Shown: piece after piece, positions 6,545 through 13,676 of the stretch
Layout of the letters: the number at the start of each line of letters is the position of its first letter
How positions within the stretch are numbered: position 1 is the stretch's first letter
Assembly (NCBI GenBank): GCA_035536935.1
Contig: DATLNC010000114.1
Coordinates: 1-15,757, forward strand
DNA from: DATMER01 sp035536935
GTDB lineage: Bacteria; Acidobacteriota; Thermoanaerobaculia; Multivoradales; UBA5704
Length of the DNA stretch: 15,757 nucleotides
Direction: 5' to 3'
Translations under genes and position numbers: made by a program
The notes under the pieces: model-generated
What the model was told of the DNA's origin: nothing
The model's input: only the letters and a program-made list of their open reading frames with translations
Database searches by the model: none

Positions 6545-8572
6545 ATGATGACTCAAGCGCAGGTGGGACGCTTCGAGATCCGGGATTTCCTCGGCCGCGG
6601 AGCCATCGGCGACGTGTACCTCGCCTGGGACCCGAAGCTCGCCTCGGAGGTCGCGCTCAAGCTGGTCCGCACCGGGAAGATCGCTCCCGACATGGTCGCG
6701 GCCGAGCGCAACGGCACCCTTCTCCAGGATGCCCTCGCCCGGGTCGCGCCCCAGGTCGCCGCCGTCTACGAGCAGGGCGACCAGGACGGCTTCTACTGGG
6801 TCGCCATGGAGTACGTGGCCGGTACCGACCTGGCCCAGGTGATCGAGCGCGAGGCGCCGTTCGACGAGCGGCGGGCGGTGAGCATCGCGCTCCAGCTCTG
6901 CGAGATGCTGGAGGTGTTCCACGAGCTCGCCACCGAGGGCCGCCGGGGCATCGTCCACGGCGACCTGAAGCCCGAGAACATCCGGCTTCAGGCCAACCCT
7001 GAGGGAACCGATCGTGTTCGCGTCCTGGACTTCGGCATCGCCAAGCACCTCTCCCAGACCCGGCGCTTTACGCACAACCTCTTCGGGAGCCTGCCCTACA
7101 CGCCGCCCGAGCGCCTGAACTCGGGACGGCTCGACGCCCAGTCCGATCTCTGGGCCGTGGGCGTGATCCTCTACCTGATGGTGGCCGCCTATCCGCCGTG
7201 GTCCGGCCAGGATCCCGAGGAGCTGGAGAGGCGCATCCGCCGCGGCGAGCCCCCCGTCCCCATGCCGGAGGGAGTTTCTGCGGGCCTCAAGAAGATCCTC
7301 TACCGGGCGCTCGCCTTCAATCCCGAGCAGCGCTACGACAGCGCGGGAGCGCTGCGGGCCGACCTGGAAGCCTGGCGCGACGGCCGGCCCGTGGTCGAGC
7401 CTGGTATCTTGGAGGGGTCTGAAGAACCGGCGCGCGACGACCTCAACGCGACGCGCCGGACCTCCCGTCCGCTGGAGGACCTGAGGGCAGGAGAAACAAG
7501 GAAAACCGACGGGCCGAGCGCGTCCAATCTGGCGTCGAATCTGGATGCCACGCGCCGGACCTACGAGCCCGCGGTCGCAATCCCTCCGCCTCCTCCGTCT
7601 TCCTCTCCGCCGATCGAGGATCAGCTCGCCTCGGTCCCCGGTCCGCAGCCCGAGGCTCCGGCGAGGCCGAAGCGGCGGAAACGCAAGTGGCTCGCGCTGG
7701 CCGGCGCGCTGCTGATCGCCTTCGGAGTCTCCCAGTTCTGGATCCAGGGCGAAGCCGAGGAGCTCCAGCGCGCCCTGGTCACGGACACCGATCCGGACCT
7801 GCTCGCGGTCCTGGAAAACTACCGCAAGATCTCCTGGCTGGGGATGTTCAATCCCAGCATGGGCCGGGTCCGCGACGAGCTGCGGGAGGCGCTGGTGACC
7901 TCGGCCGACCGGCTCATCGAGGGCTACCACGGCAACTTCCCGAGCACCCGGGAGCGCGGCTGGCAGAAGGCCTACGACTACCTCAAGGGGGCGGTCGAGC
8001 TGAACTACCTCGACCGGAAGGTGCGGGCGAAGATGCACTACACCAAGGCGCATCTGGACCGGATCGAATCGCAGACCCTGAAGCAGCGGGGCGACCGGGC
8101 GGCGGCAAGCCAGAAGGTCGATGCCGCGATCTCGGGATTCCGCGAGGCGGCGCAACGCGACAAGGACTGGCCCGATCCCTACCTCGGCCTGGCCCGCGTC
8201 TACGCCTACGAGAAGCCCGACCTTGACCAGCTCCAGAAAGCGCTGGTGGAGCTCGAAAAGCGCGGCTACCACCTCGACAAGCGCGAGCGGACCATGGAGG
8301 GTGACGGCTACCGCATGCGCGCTGAGGACCTCTGGGCGAGAGCACAGAAGGCGCGCGGCACCGACGGCGAAACCGAGCTGCTGGAGAAGACCCGCGACAA
8401 CCTCCTCCAGGCCATCAACTTCTATGACGACGCCGCGGGCTACGCCGACGTCAAGACCAACCGGGCCAAGGCGCACGACCGCCTCGACCAGGTGCAGACG
8501 CGGCTGCGCGTCATGGAGACGCCCGGGTTTCTGGAAGAGATCTTCGGGATCGAGGTCGAATCGGATGGCTAG
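6545..8572 (+). CDS. Membrane Ser/Thr protein kinase with TPR-like ectodomain (PknB-like)
   Basis: Hanks-type kinase, 675 residues. Kinase domain ~10-265: glycine loop LGRGAIGDVY (16-25), K39 (VALK), E54 as the likely helix-C partner, MEYVAGTDL hinge, H138-G139-D140 with K142 and N145 (HGDLKPEN), D162 (DFG), PPERL and SDLWAVGVILY. The catalytic loop has Gly where RD kinases have Arg, so activation-loop control may differ. A long Thr/Arg/Pro-rich juxtamembrane region (~270-378) holds repeated NATRRT/DATRRT motifs, good candidates for autophosphorylated FHA docking sites. One transmembrane helix (~381-400, LALAGALLIAFGVSQFW) precedes an outer region of ~275 residues with helical, TPR-like pairs and no PASTA repeats. 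Start 6545 (or ATG 6548) lies 6 bp after the phosphatase stop; an in-frame ATG at 6419 would overlap the phosphatase by 120 bp. Confidence 0.88.
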   Translation: MMTQAQVGRFEIRDFLGRGAIGDVYLAWDPKLASEVALKLVRTGKIAPDMVAAERNGTLLQDALARVAPQVAAVYEQGDQDGFYWVAMEYVAGTDLAQVIEREAPFDERRAVSIALQLCEMLEVFHELATEGRRGIVHGDLKPENIRLQANPEGTDRVRVLDFGIAKHLSQTRRFTHNLFGSLPYTPPERLNSGRLDAQSDLWAVGVILYLMVAAYPPWSGQDPEELERRIRRGEPPVPMPEGVSAGLKKILYRALAFNPEQRYDSAGALRADLEAWRDGRPVVEPGILEGSEEPARDDLNATRRTSRPLEDLRAGETRKTDGPSASNLASNLDATRRTYEPAVAIPPPPPSSSPPIEDQLASVPGPQPEAPARPKRRKRKWLALAGALLIAFGVSQFWIQGEAEELQRALVTDTDPDLLAVLENYRKISWLGMFNPSMGRVRDELREALVTSADRLIEGYHGNFPSTRERGWQKAYDYLKGAVELNYLDRKVRAKMHYTKAHLDRIESQTLKQRGDRAAASQKVDAAISGFREAAQRDKDWPDPYLGLARVYAYEKPDLDQLQKALVELEKRGYHLDKRERTMEGDGYRMRAEDLWARAQKARGTDGETELLEKTRDNLLQAINFYDDAAGYADVKTNRAKAHDRLDQVQTRLRVMETPGFLEEIFGIEVESDG

Positions 8573-8581
8573 GAGACCTGA

Positions 8582-11500
8582 ATGGCCGTGACCCGCAGCA
8601 CCGCCGCCGAGCGCCGGCAGCGCCAGCCGGCCGGCCATGCCGGCCCCGGGCTCCGGCCCGCGTCACGCAACCAGGAGATGGCGCTCCTCGGCGGCGGCCT
8701 TGCCGTGGTCCTCCTCGGCCTTCTCCTGGTCTACCTCGCGGTGGCCCACCCCCTGGCCGACGTCGAAAAGGGCCTCGCCAGCGGCAACGTGCTCAGCCTC
8801 AACGACCTGCGCCAGCCCGAGGATCTCCTGCCCTTTCTCGACTTCGTCACCGAGCCGGCCGAGCGCACCTTCATCGCCCGCCGGATCTGGCGCCGCACCC
8901 AGGAGGGGCCGGTGCCCAACGTGGGCGAGCTGGCCAAGATCCGCGTCCCCGCCGCCGAGATCGAGAGCGAGCGGCGGATGCCCCGGCTGAGCGAACGCCT
9001 GGAGGCCGTCAAGGACGCGGGCGGGCGGGAAGGGGATCAATTGACCGTCCGCCTCGTCACCCTGGCCGAGCTGCGCGCGCTCAAGCCCCACCTGATCGTC
9101 CGCAGCCCGCGCCAGTTCCGCTCCTCGCTCTGGCTCTGGGCCGGGGCGATGCTCGCCGGCTTCCTGCTCATCCATGTGGCCTGGCGCGTCCGGCGGTTCC
9201 CGGGCGACGAGCTGATCCTCCCCATGCTCCTGCTGCTCACCGGCATCGGGCTCATGGTGATGGTGAGCGTCCGCGATCCGCTGCGCGACCTCACCCTCTA
9301 CCGGCCCTACGCTCAAGGCGTGCTCGCCGGCTGCCTGCTCCTCCTCGCCGCCAGCCAGGTGGACTGGGAGCGGTCGCCGATCCGGCGCATGACCTTCGTG
9401 CCCCTGCTCGCCGCGCTCGGCCTGTCGGTCATGCTGATCCTCTTCGGCAGCGGCCCGGGAGGCAGCGACGCCAAGGTGAACCTCTTCGGGTTCCAGCCGG
9501 TCGAGGCGGTCAAGATCCTGATCGTCCTCTTCCTGGCCGCCTACTTCTTCGACCGCTGGGAGTTCCTGCGCGAGCTGCCGGAGCGGCGGCTGCCCGGATT
9601 CCTCTCCAAGCTCGGACTGCCGAAGCTGGAGTACGCGCTGCCGCCGTTCCTCGCCATGGGCGCGGTGCTGGCCTTCTTCTTCCTGCAGCGCGATCTCGGC
9701 CCGGCCCTGGTGCTCGCCTTCCTCTTCCTGATCCTCTACTGCGTGGCGCGCGGCCGGCCGGTGATGCTGGTGCTCGGCACGCTCGTGATCCTGGCCGGCT
9801 TCTACACCGGCTACAAGCTCGGAGTGCCGCAGACCGTCACCGGCCGCATCCAGATGTGGCTCTCGCCGTGGGACAACTCCTTCCGCGGCGGCGATCATCT
9901 GGCGCAATCGCTCTGGGCGCTATCCGGCGGGGCGCTCTCCGGGACAGGCCTCGGGCTGGGGCAGCCGGGGCGGGTGCCGGAAGCCCACACCGACATGGTC
10001 CTCGCCGCGATCGGAGAGGAGCTGGGCTTCCTCGGGCTGCTCGCGGTGTTCGGGCTCTACGCCGCCCTGGTCTGGCGCGGATTGCGGGCTGCGAGGCGGG
10101 CCGGGACCATCTACGGCTTCTTCCTGGCGCTCGGGCTCTCGGTCCTCACCGCCCTCCACATCCTCCTCATCGGCGGCGGCGTGGTGGGGCTGCTGCCGCT
10201 CTCGTGCGTGGTCTCCCCCTTCCTGAGCTTCGGCCGCTCGGCCATGCTGGCCAACTTCCTCCTGTTCGGGATCATCCTGGGCCTCTCGGCCCGGCCCGGA
10301 GGGACGGACACGACGGCCAAGTTCGGCAATGCTCTCCGATGGGTGGCGATGGGGCTGGCCGCGGCCGGAATGGCGATCGTCCTGCGCTCGGCCTGGGTGC
10401 AGGTGATCCGGCCCAACCGGGTGGTCACCCGCGGCGCCCTCACCCTGCAAGGGGACGGCCTGCGCCGCTTCCAGTACAACCCGCGGCTGGAAGACATCGC
10501 CGAGACCATCCCCCGCGGCTCGATCCTCGACCGCAACGGCCTGCCGCTCGCCACCAGCGACCCGCAGGAGCTGCAGAAGCACAAAACCGCGCTCGGCACG
10601 CTCGGCGCCACCTTCGACCCGGGCCGTCCCCATCGCGCGGGCGAAGGCCCCGAGCGCTTCTACCCCTTCGGCGGCAGGACGTTCCACCTGCTGGGCGACC
10701 TCCGCTCGCGGGTCAACTGGGGGGCGAGCAACACCTCCTATGCCGAGCGCGACGCGCGCATCCGCCTGCAGGGGTACGACGACTTCGCCGAGCTGATGTC
10801 GGTCAAGCAGCCGAACGGCACGGTCACGGAGCAGGTCCGCCGGGACTACACGGAGATCGTCCCCCTGCTCCGCCACCGCTGGCAGCCGGAGCACCGGGCG
10901 GTCAAGAAGATCCTGGAGCGGGAACGCAATCTCAAGCTGACCATCGACGCCCGTCTCCAGATGCGGACGGCCGAGATCCTGCGCCGGATCGCGGGCCCGG
11001 TAGGCAATGGAGCCGCCGCGGTCGTCCTGGATGCCGACACCGGCGAGGTCCTGGCGAGCGCCAGCTATCCCTGGCCGGAGCGCATGCCGGTCAAGCTGGC
11101 CGAAGGCAACGGGGCCGAGCTGATCGACCGGGCGCGCTACGGCATCTACCCTCCCGGCTCGACCTTCAAGCTGGTCACGGCCATGGCGGCCCTGCGCAAG
11201 GACCCGGCCGTGGCGCAGAAGACCTTCCTCTGCCAGCTCCTGCCCGACGGCCGGGTGGGCAACCGGGTGCGCGGGTGGGGCCGGGCGATCCGCGACGATC
11301 CCACCGACAAGACCCCGCACGGCGACGTGGACCTGATGAAGGGCATCACGGTCTCGTGCAACGCCTACTTCGCGCAGCTCGGCACCTACGAAGTGGGTCC
11401 GGAGGCGCTGCTCGAGACCGCGCAGATGATGGGCATCACGGTGGCCCGGCCGAACACGCCGGAGACGCTCAAGGACGCGCTGCCCCAGGCCTCCTACGGC

Positions 11501-11959
11501 CAGGGGCAGGTGATCGCGACGCCGTTCCAGATGGCCCGGGTCGCGGCGGCAATCGCGAGGGGCGGCTCCATGCCGCAGGGCCGGCGGGTGCTCGACAAGA
11601 GCGAGCCGCAGCAGGAGCCGGTCGCGATCCTGTCGGAGCCGTCGGCCGCGTTCCTCGCGCGGGCGATGCGCCGGGTGGTGACCAACGGCACGGCCTCGCG
11701 CATCCTGGGCGGCGTCAATCCGCCGATCGCGGGCAAGACCGGCACGGCCGAGGTGCAGGGCAAGCGCTCGCACTCCTGGTTCATCGGATTCACCCCCTAC
11801 GGCGGGAGCGGCAAGAAGATCGCCTTCGCGGTCGTCGTGGAGCACGGGGGCTACGGCGGCCGGCTCGCCGCCCAGGCCACGGGCGAGATCGTGCAAGCCG
11901 CGGCGAAGCTCGGGCTGATCGGGGCACCCGAATCTGCCGTCTCAGAGGAGAGAGAATGA
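8582..11959 (+). CDS. SEDS glycan polymerase fused to class B PBP transpeptidase (RodA/FtsW-PbpA)
   Basis: One 1125-residue polypeptide carrying both halves of a peptidoglycan synthase. AGGAG lies 7 bp before the ATG. Residues 34-55 form an extra N-terminal membrane helix followed by ~125 extracytoplasmic residues. SEDS core ~181-575: E308 in QPVEAVK, the catalytic-site aspartate D471 in PEAHTDMVLAAIGEELG, and SFGRSAM near the last helices. A further helix (~585-605) acts as the PBP anchor. PBP part ~610-1115: IPRGSILDRNGLPLA, then a transpeptidase with S860-T-F-K863 (PPGSTFKL), S925-C-N927 and K1052-T-G (AGKTGTAEVQG). All three penicillin-binding motifs are intact. The usual pair is two genes (rodA-pbpA, ~400-500 residues each); here no stop separates them. 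It overlaps the next gene by ATGA. Confidence 0.92.
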   Translation: MAVTRSTAAERRQRQPAGHAGPGLRPASRNQEMALLGGGLAVVLLGLLLVYLAVAHPLADVEKGLASGNVLSLNDLRQPEDLLPFLDFVTEPAERTFIARRIWRRTQEGPVPNVGELAKIRVPAAEIESERRMPRLSERLEAVKDAGGREGDQLTVRLVTLAELRALKPHLIVRSPRQFRSSLWLWAGAMLAGFLLIHVAWRVRRFPGDELILPMLLLLTGIGLMVMVSVRDPLRDLTLYRPYAQGVLAGCLLLLAASQVDWERSPIRRMTFVPLLAALGLSVMLILFGSGPGGSDAKVNLFGFQPVEAVKILIVLFLAAYFFDRWEFLRELPERRLPGFLSKLGLPKLEYALPPFLAMGAVLAFFFLQRDLGPALVLAFLFLILYCVARGRPVMLVLGTLVILAGFYTGYKLGVPQTVTGRIQMWLSPWDNSFRGGDHLAQSLWALSGGALSGTGLGLGQPGRVPEAHTDMVLAAIGEELGFLGLLAVFGLYAALVWRGLRAARRAGTIYGFFLALGLSVLTALHILLIGGGVVGLLPLSCVVSPFLSFGRSAMLANFLLFGIILGLSARPGGTDTTAKFGNALRWVAMGLAAAGMAIVLRSAWVQVIRPNRVVTRGALTLQGDGLRRFQYNPRLEDIAETIPRGSILDRNGLPLATSDPQELQKHKTALGTLGATFDPGRPHRAGEGPERFYPFGGRTFHLLGDLRSRVNWGASNTSYAERDARIRLQGYDDFAELMSVKQPNGTVTEQVRRDYTEIVPLLRHRWQPEHRAVKKILERERNLKLTIDARLQMRTAEILRRIAGPVGNGAAAVVLDADTGEVLASASYPWPERMPVKLAEGNGAELIDRARYGIYPPGSTFKLVTAMAALRKDPAVAQKTFLCQLLPDGRVGNRVRGWGRAIRDDPTDKTPHGDVDLMKGITVSCNAYFAQLGTYEVGPEALLETAQMMGITVARPNTPETLKDALPQASYGQGQVIATPFQMARVAAAIARGGSMPQGRRVLDKSEPQQEPVAILSEPSAAFLARAMRRVVTNGTASRILGGVNPPIAGKTGTAEVQGKRSHSWFIGFTPYGGSGKKIAFAVVVEHGGYGGRLAAQATGEIVQAAAKLGLIGAPESAVSEERE

Positions 11960-12804
11960 CCAAGATGGACAAGCTGTTCGAAGCGGTCCGTCGCTGGACC
12001 CGCCCCTGGCCCACGGGCACGGAACCCATGGAGATCCGCCGGGCAGTGCTCGACGAGGTGGAATCGCGCATCGTCTCGGCCGGAGGCGGCAAGAGGGTCT
12101 TCCCCTTCAACCGGCTGCGCGTCCGGCTCCTCGCGCCCGGCCCCCGTGAGAAAGACGAGCTCGAGGCCCTGGTCGGAGACGCCTGGGACCTTCCCGCCGA
12201 GATCCGCGAGCGGATCGCCGAGCGCGGCTGCTCCGTCCCGCCGGACCTGGACGTGAACGTCGAAGTCACGGACGAGGCGAGCCCGGCTTTCGGGGACCGA
12301 CGCTACCGGATCGACTTCGAGCGCGCCGAGCGCACGGTCAAACCCGCGCCGCCCGCCCTGCCGACCCTGGCCTCGAGCGTCGGGACGGTGGCGATTCCCT
12401 CTCCCTCGCTGTCCGCAGACCGGCCGACCCTGGAGCTGACCGTGCTCAAGGGAACGGCGACCCGCAAGGTCTACTCCTTCCCCGCCGGCCGTGTCCACGT
12501 CGGGCGCATGGAAGAGATCGTGGACGACGAAGGCCGGGTGCGGCGCCGCAACGACGTGGCCTTCCAGGAAGACGGGGACATCAACCAGACCGTCTCCCGC
12601 GAGCACGCCCGCATCCTCTACGACGAAGCCTCCGGCGAGCTGCGGCTGCGGGCGGAGTCGGGAGCTTCCAGCACCCGCATCTTCCGGGAGGGCCGCTCCA
12701 TCGACGTGAGCGGCCGCGATCCGAGAGGCGTGAAGATCCAGTCCGGCGACGAGATCTACTTCGGCCGGGCCAGCGTCAAGGTGACGATCCGTCCCGCGGA
12801 ATAG
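11956..12804 (+). CDS. FHA-domain protein, FhaA-like (second of the flanking pair)
   Basis: Cytosolic phosphothreonine-binding protein, 282 residues. The ATG overlaps the fusion stop (ATGA) and AGAGGAG ends 5 bp upstream. The N-terminal domain (~25-110; FPFNRLRVRLLAPGPREKDELEALV, then IAERGCSVPPDLDVNVEV) resembles DUF3662 of FhaA more clearly than its paralogue does. A Pro/Ser linker (~118-150) follows. The FHA domain covers ~155-280 with VHVGRMEE, S214-R215-E216-H217 in TVSREHARI, a long acidic/Arg insertion before it, and STRIFREGRSI in place of the usual Thr-x-x-Asn-Gly. Loss of that Asn may weaken or alter phosphopeptide choice. The SREH motif sits at almost the same residue number as in the first FHA protein (215 and 214). 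It closes the operon. Confidence 0.85.
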   Translation: MTKMDKLFEAVRRWTRPWPTGTEPMEIRRAVLDEVESRIVSAGGGKRVFPFNRLRVRLLAPGPREKDELEALVGDAWDLPAEIRERIAERGCSVPPDLDVNVEVTDEASPAFGDRRYRIDFERAERTVKPAPPALPTLASSVGTVAIPSPSLSADRPTLELTVLKGTATRKVYSFPAGRVHVGRMEEIVDDEGRVRRRNDVAFQEDGDINQTVSREHARILYDEASGELRLRAESGASSTRIFREGRSIDVSGRDPRGVKIQSGDEIYFGRASVKVTIRPAE

Positions 12805-12821
12805 CTGGCGACGGGCCAACA

Positions 12822-12846
12822 TAAGTTGACGGCGGACCGCCGTAAG
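12822..12846 (+). repeat. Left 25-bp inverted repeat of the palindromic cluster
   Basis: This 25-bp segment (TAAGTTGACGG...CGCCGTAAG) matches the reverse complement of 13112-13136 at 23 of 25 positions. It contains its own 15-bp palindrome (ACGGCGG-A-CCGCCGT, 12829-12843), but the unequal flanks define the orientation. Confidence 0.65.
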
Positions 12847-13111
12847 CTCAAGTTGCCTCAGCTCCAGGAAAAACGCCTCAGCTAACTTCAAGTTGTGCCA
12901 TCTCCAGCAGCGACGGCCCGTCGTCAACTGAAGTTGCCTCAACATAAGGCGAAGTTGCCTCAGCTCCGGCGGCGACGTCTCGCCGTCAACTGAAGTTGCC
13001 TCAGTTCCAGCAACGACGGCCCGTCGCTGCCGGAGATGGGCCGTCTCCACGAAAAATGCCTCAGCTCCGCTGGCGACGGCCCGTTGTCAACTCAAGTTGG
13101 GCCGTCGCAAC

Positions 13112-13136
13112 CTTACGGCGGCCCGTCGTCAACTTA
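13112..13136 (-). repeat. Right 25-bp inverted repeat of the palindromic cluster
   Basis: Partner of 12822-12846 in opposite orientation (CTTACGGCGG...TCAACTTA), two mismatches. Together they bound about 315 bp. No target-site duplication is evident outside them. Confidence 0.65.
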
Positions 13137-13293
13137 GCTGAGGCAGCTTCTGTCGATGTGTTCCATTGTAGGCGGACAGTTAGCCGCCGAGTCGGATATA
13201 CGGTAATTAGATATGGGACAACCGCCGTCGCATGTCAATCACAGTTGACAAGTACCCGCAGCCATGACAATATCAGCGCGCCTGAATCGCCAT

Positions 13294-13315
13294 AGCAGCC
13301 CGGAGCCGGCCTGCT
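13294..13315 (-). terminator. Hairpin downstream of the RHH antitoxin gene
   Basis: AGCAGCCCGG-AG-CCGGCCTGCT pairs 9 of 10 bases per arm and begins 18 bp past the antitoxin stop on the minus strand. No T-tract follows, so it may be a 3' stabiliser or REP-type element. It shares 14 bp with the hairpin after yoeB. Confidence 0.4.
13297..13310 (+). repeat. 14-bp direct repeat, left copy
   Basis: AGCCCGGAGCCGGC, identical to 14239-14252. The two copies bracket the antitoxin and yefM-yoeB genes. Confidence 0.6.
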
Positions 13316-13333
13316 GTATTTCTCGACCCGACG

Positions 13334-13549
13334 CTACTCGGCGCGGTCGAGCTCGTCGAGGAGACGGAGCCCCTTCTCACGCGAGCCCAGCGCAGCGCGA
13401 GCCCGGAAGCGCGTCTCGGCGTCGAACTCGGCCAAAGCCACGGTAGACAGCTCCTCGATGAGCTTGTTCATGCTTACGTTGCGCCGCTCCGCCAACTGGC
13501 GAAGCCGCTCATGCTTCTCGTCGGGTAGGCGAATGGTGAGGGTTGCCAT
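13334..13549 (-). CDS. Ribbon-helix-helix antitoxin-like protein, no adjacent toxin
   Basis: 71 residues. The N-terminus MATLTIRLPDEKHERLRQLA begins with the beta-strand typical of ribbon-helix-helix (Arc/CopG/HicB-like) DNA-binding antitoxins, followed by the two helices (RRNVSMNKLIEELSTVALAE). The tail FDAETRFRARAALGSREKGL is the part that in relatives contacts a toxin, often of the PIN family. AGGAGA lies 9 bp upstream of the ATG at 13549. No toxin gene follows on the minus strand: the 186 bp downstream contain no credible ORF, then the repeat cluster starts. So it is an orphan or the remains of a pair. It is divergent from yefM with 127 bp between. A perfect palindrome CTTCCGGAAG (13572-13581) just upstream could be its autoregulatory site. 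Confidence 0.78.
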   Translation of the reverse strand: MATLTIRLPDEKHERLRQLAERRNVSMNKLIEELSTVALAEFDAETRFRARAALGSREKGLRLLDELDRAE

Positions 13550-13571
13550 GATCAGATCTCCTGCAAGACTT

Positions 13572-13581
13572 CTTCCGGAAG
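13572..13581. promoter_or_regulatory. Palindrome upstream of the RHH antitoxin, possible operator
   Basis: CTTCCGGAAG is a perfect 10-bp palindrome, 22 bp before the antitoxin start. RHH antitoxins usually bind short inverted repeats in their own promoter; the assignment is by position only. Confidence 0.3.
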
Positions 13582-13619
13582 CAGGATCCGCAGTCCGGGC
13601 GAGCCCGCAGGGGTGCTGC

Positions 13620-13648
13620 TTGAGAACTTCCTACCATTGTCGTACAGT
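13620..13648 (+). promoter_or_regulatory. yefM-yoeB promoter
   Basis: TTGAGA (13620-13625, 5 of 6 to the -35 consensus) is followed after exactly 17 bp by TACAGT (13643-13648, 4 of 6 to the -10). The -10 lies inside the left arm of the operator, as expected for an autorepressed toxin-antitoxin operon. Confidence 0.55.
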
Positions 13649-13658
13649 CATTCTGTAC
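13642..13658. promoter_or_regulatory. yefM-yoeB operator
   Basis: GTACAG-TCATT-CTGTAC is a perfect 6-bp inverted repeat with a 5-bp spacer. The right arm reads into TGTACA, the hexamer core known from the E. coli yefM-yoeB operator. It overlaps the -10 and start region and precedes the ribosome site AAGGGAGG (13663-13670). Confidence 0.65.
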
Positions 13659-13676
13659 AGATAAGGGAGGCAAGCC

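Larger units (their letters stand above)
12807..13147. repeat. Cluster of degenerate palindromic repeats, gene-free
   Basis: About 340 bp with no credible ORF, built from imperfect copies of a ~41-bp unit: AAGTTGCCTCAGCTCC, then a short variable part, then CGACGGCCCGTCG, then TCAACTG. The 13-bp palindrome CGACGGCCCGTCG is perfect at 12911-12923 and 13014-13026, with a one-base variant at 13074-13086. The joint CAACTGAAGTTG is perfect at 12925-12936 and 12987-12998, with CAACTCAAGTTG at 13088-13099. GCCTCAGCT recurs on the plus strand (12875-12883 and others) and as its complement AGCTGAGGC at 13136-13144. Spacing is irregular and sequence degenerate. It begins 3 bp after the FHA operon stop, so it may also act in transcription termination or mRNA 3' structure. 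Confidence 0.8.
13148..13333. other. Lower-GC gene-free stretch between repeat cluster and antitoxin
   Basis: No convincing gene or RNA. The segment is noticeably A/T-richer around 13150-13275 than its surroundings. It holds a small hairpin (GGCGG...CCGCC, 13171-13188) and, at its right end, the 13294-13315 stem-loop. The compositional dip next to a repeat cluster and a toxin-antitoxin locus fits a site of past insertion or deletion. Confidence 0.5.

Noticed and set aside
6449..8638. A 729-codon minus-strand frame opposite the kinase
   Set aside because: Composition-driven antisense frame; no recognisable domain and it overlaps the whole kinase gene.
9856..11955. A long plus-strand frame running into the second FHA gene from inside the SEDS-PBP gene
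   Set aside because: It is the +1 shadow of the fusion gene, low-complexity Arg/Pro/Gly-rich. Only the part after 11956, with its own ATG and ribosome site, is real.
12807..13147. CRISPR array
   Set aside because: Repeats are degenerate, spacing is irregular, there are no unique spacers of constant length and no cas genes nearby.
13245..13273. TTGACA followed 17 bp later by CAATAT as a plus-strand promoter
   Set aside because: The -35 is perfect but the -10 matches only half of the consensus, and no plus-strand gene follows for 400 bp; the next one has its own better promoter.
13148..13333. tRNA gene or attachment site in the low-GC stretch
   Set aside because: No cloverleaf, no T-loop motif and no integrase gene nearby.
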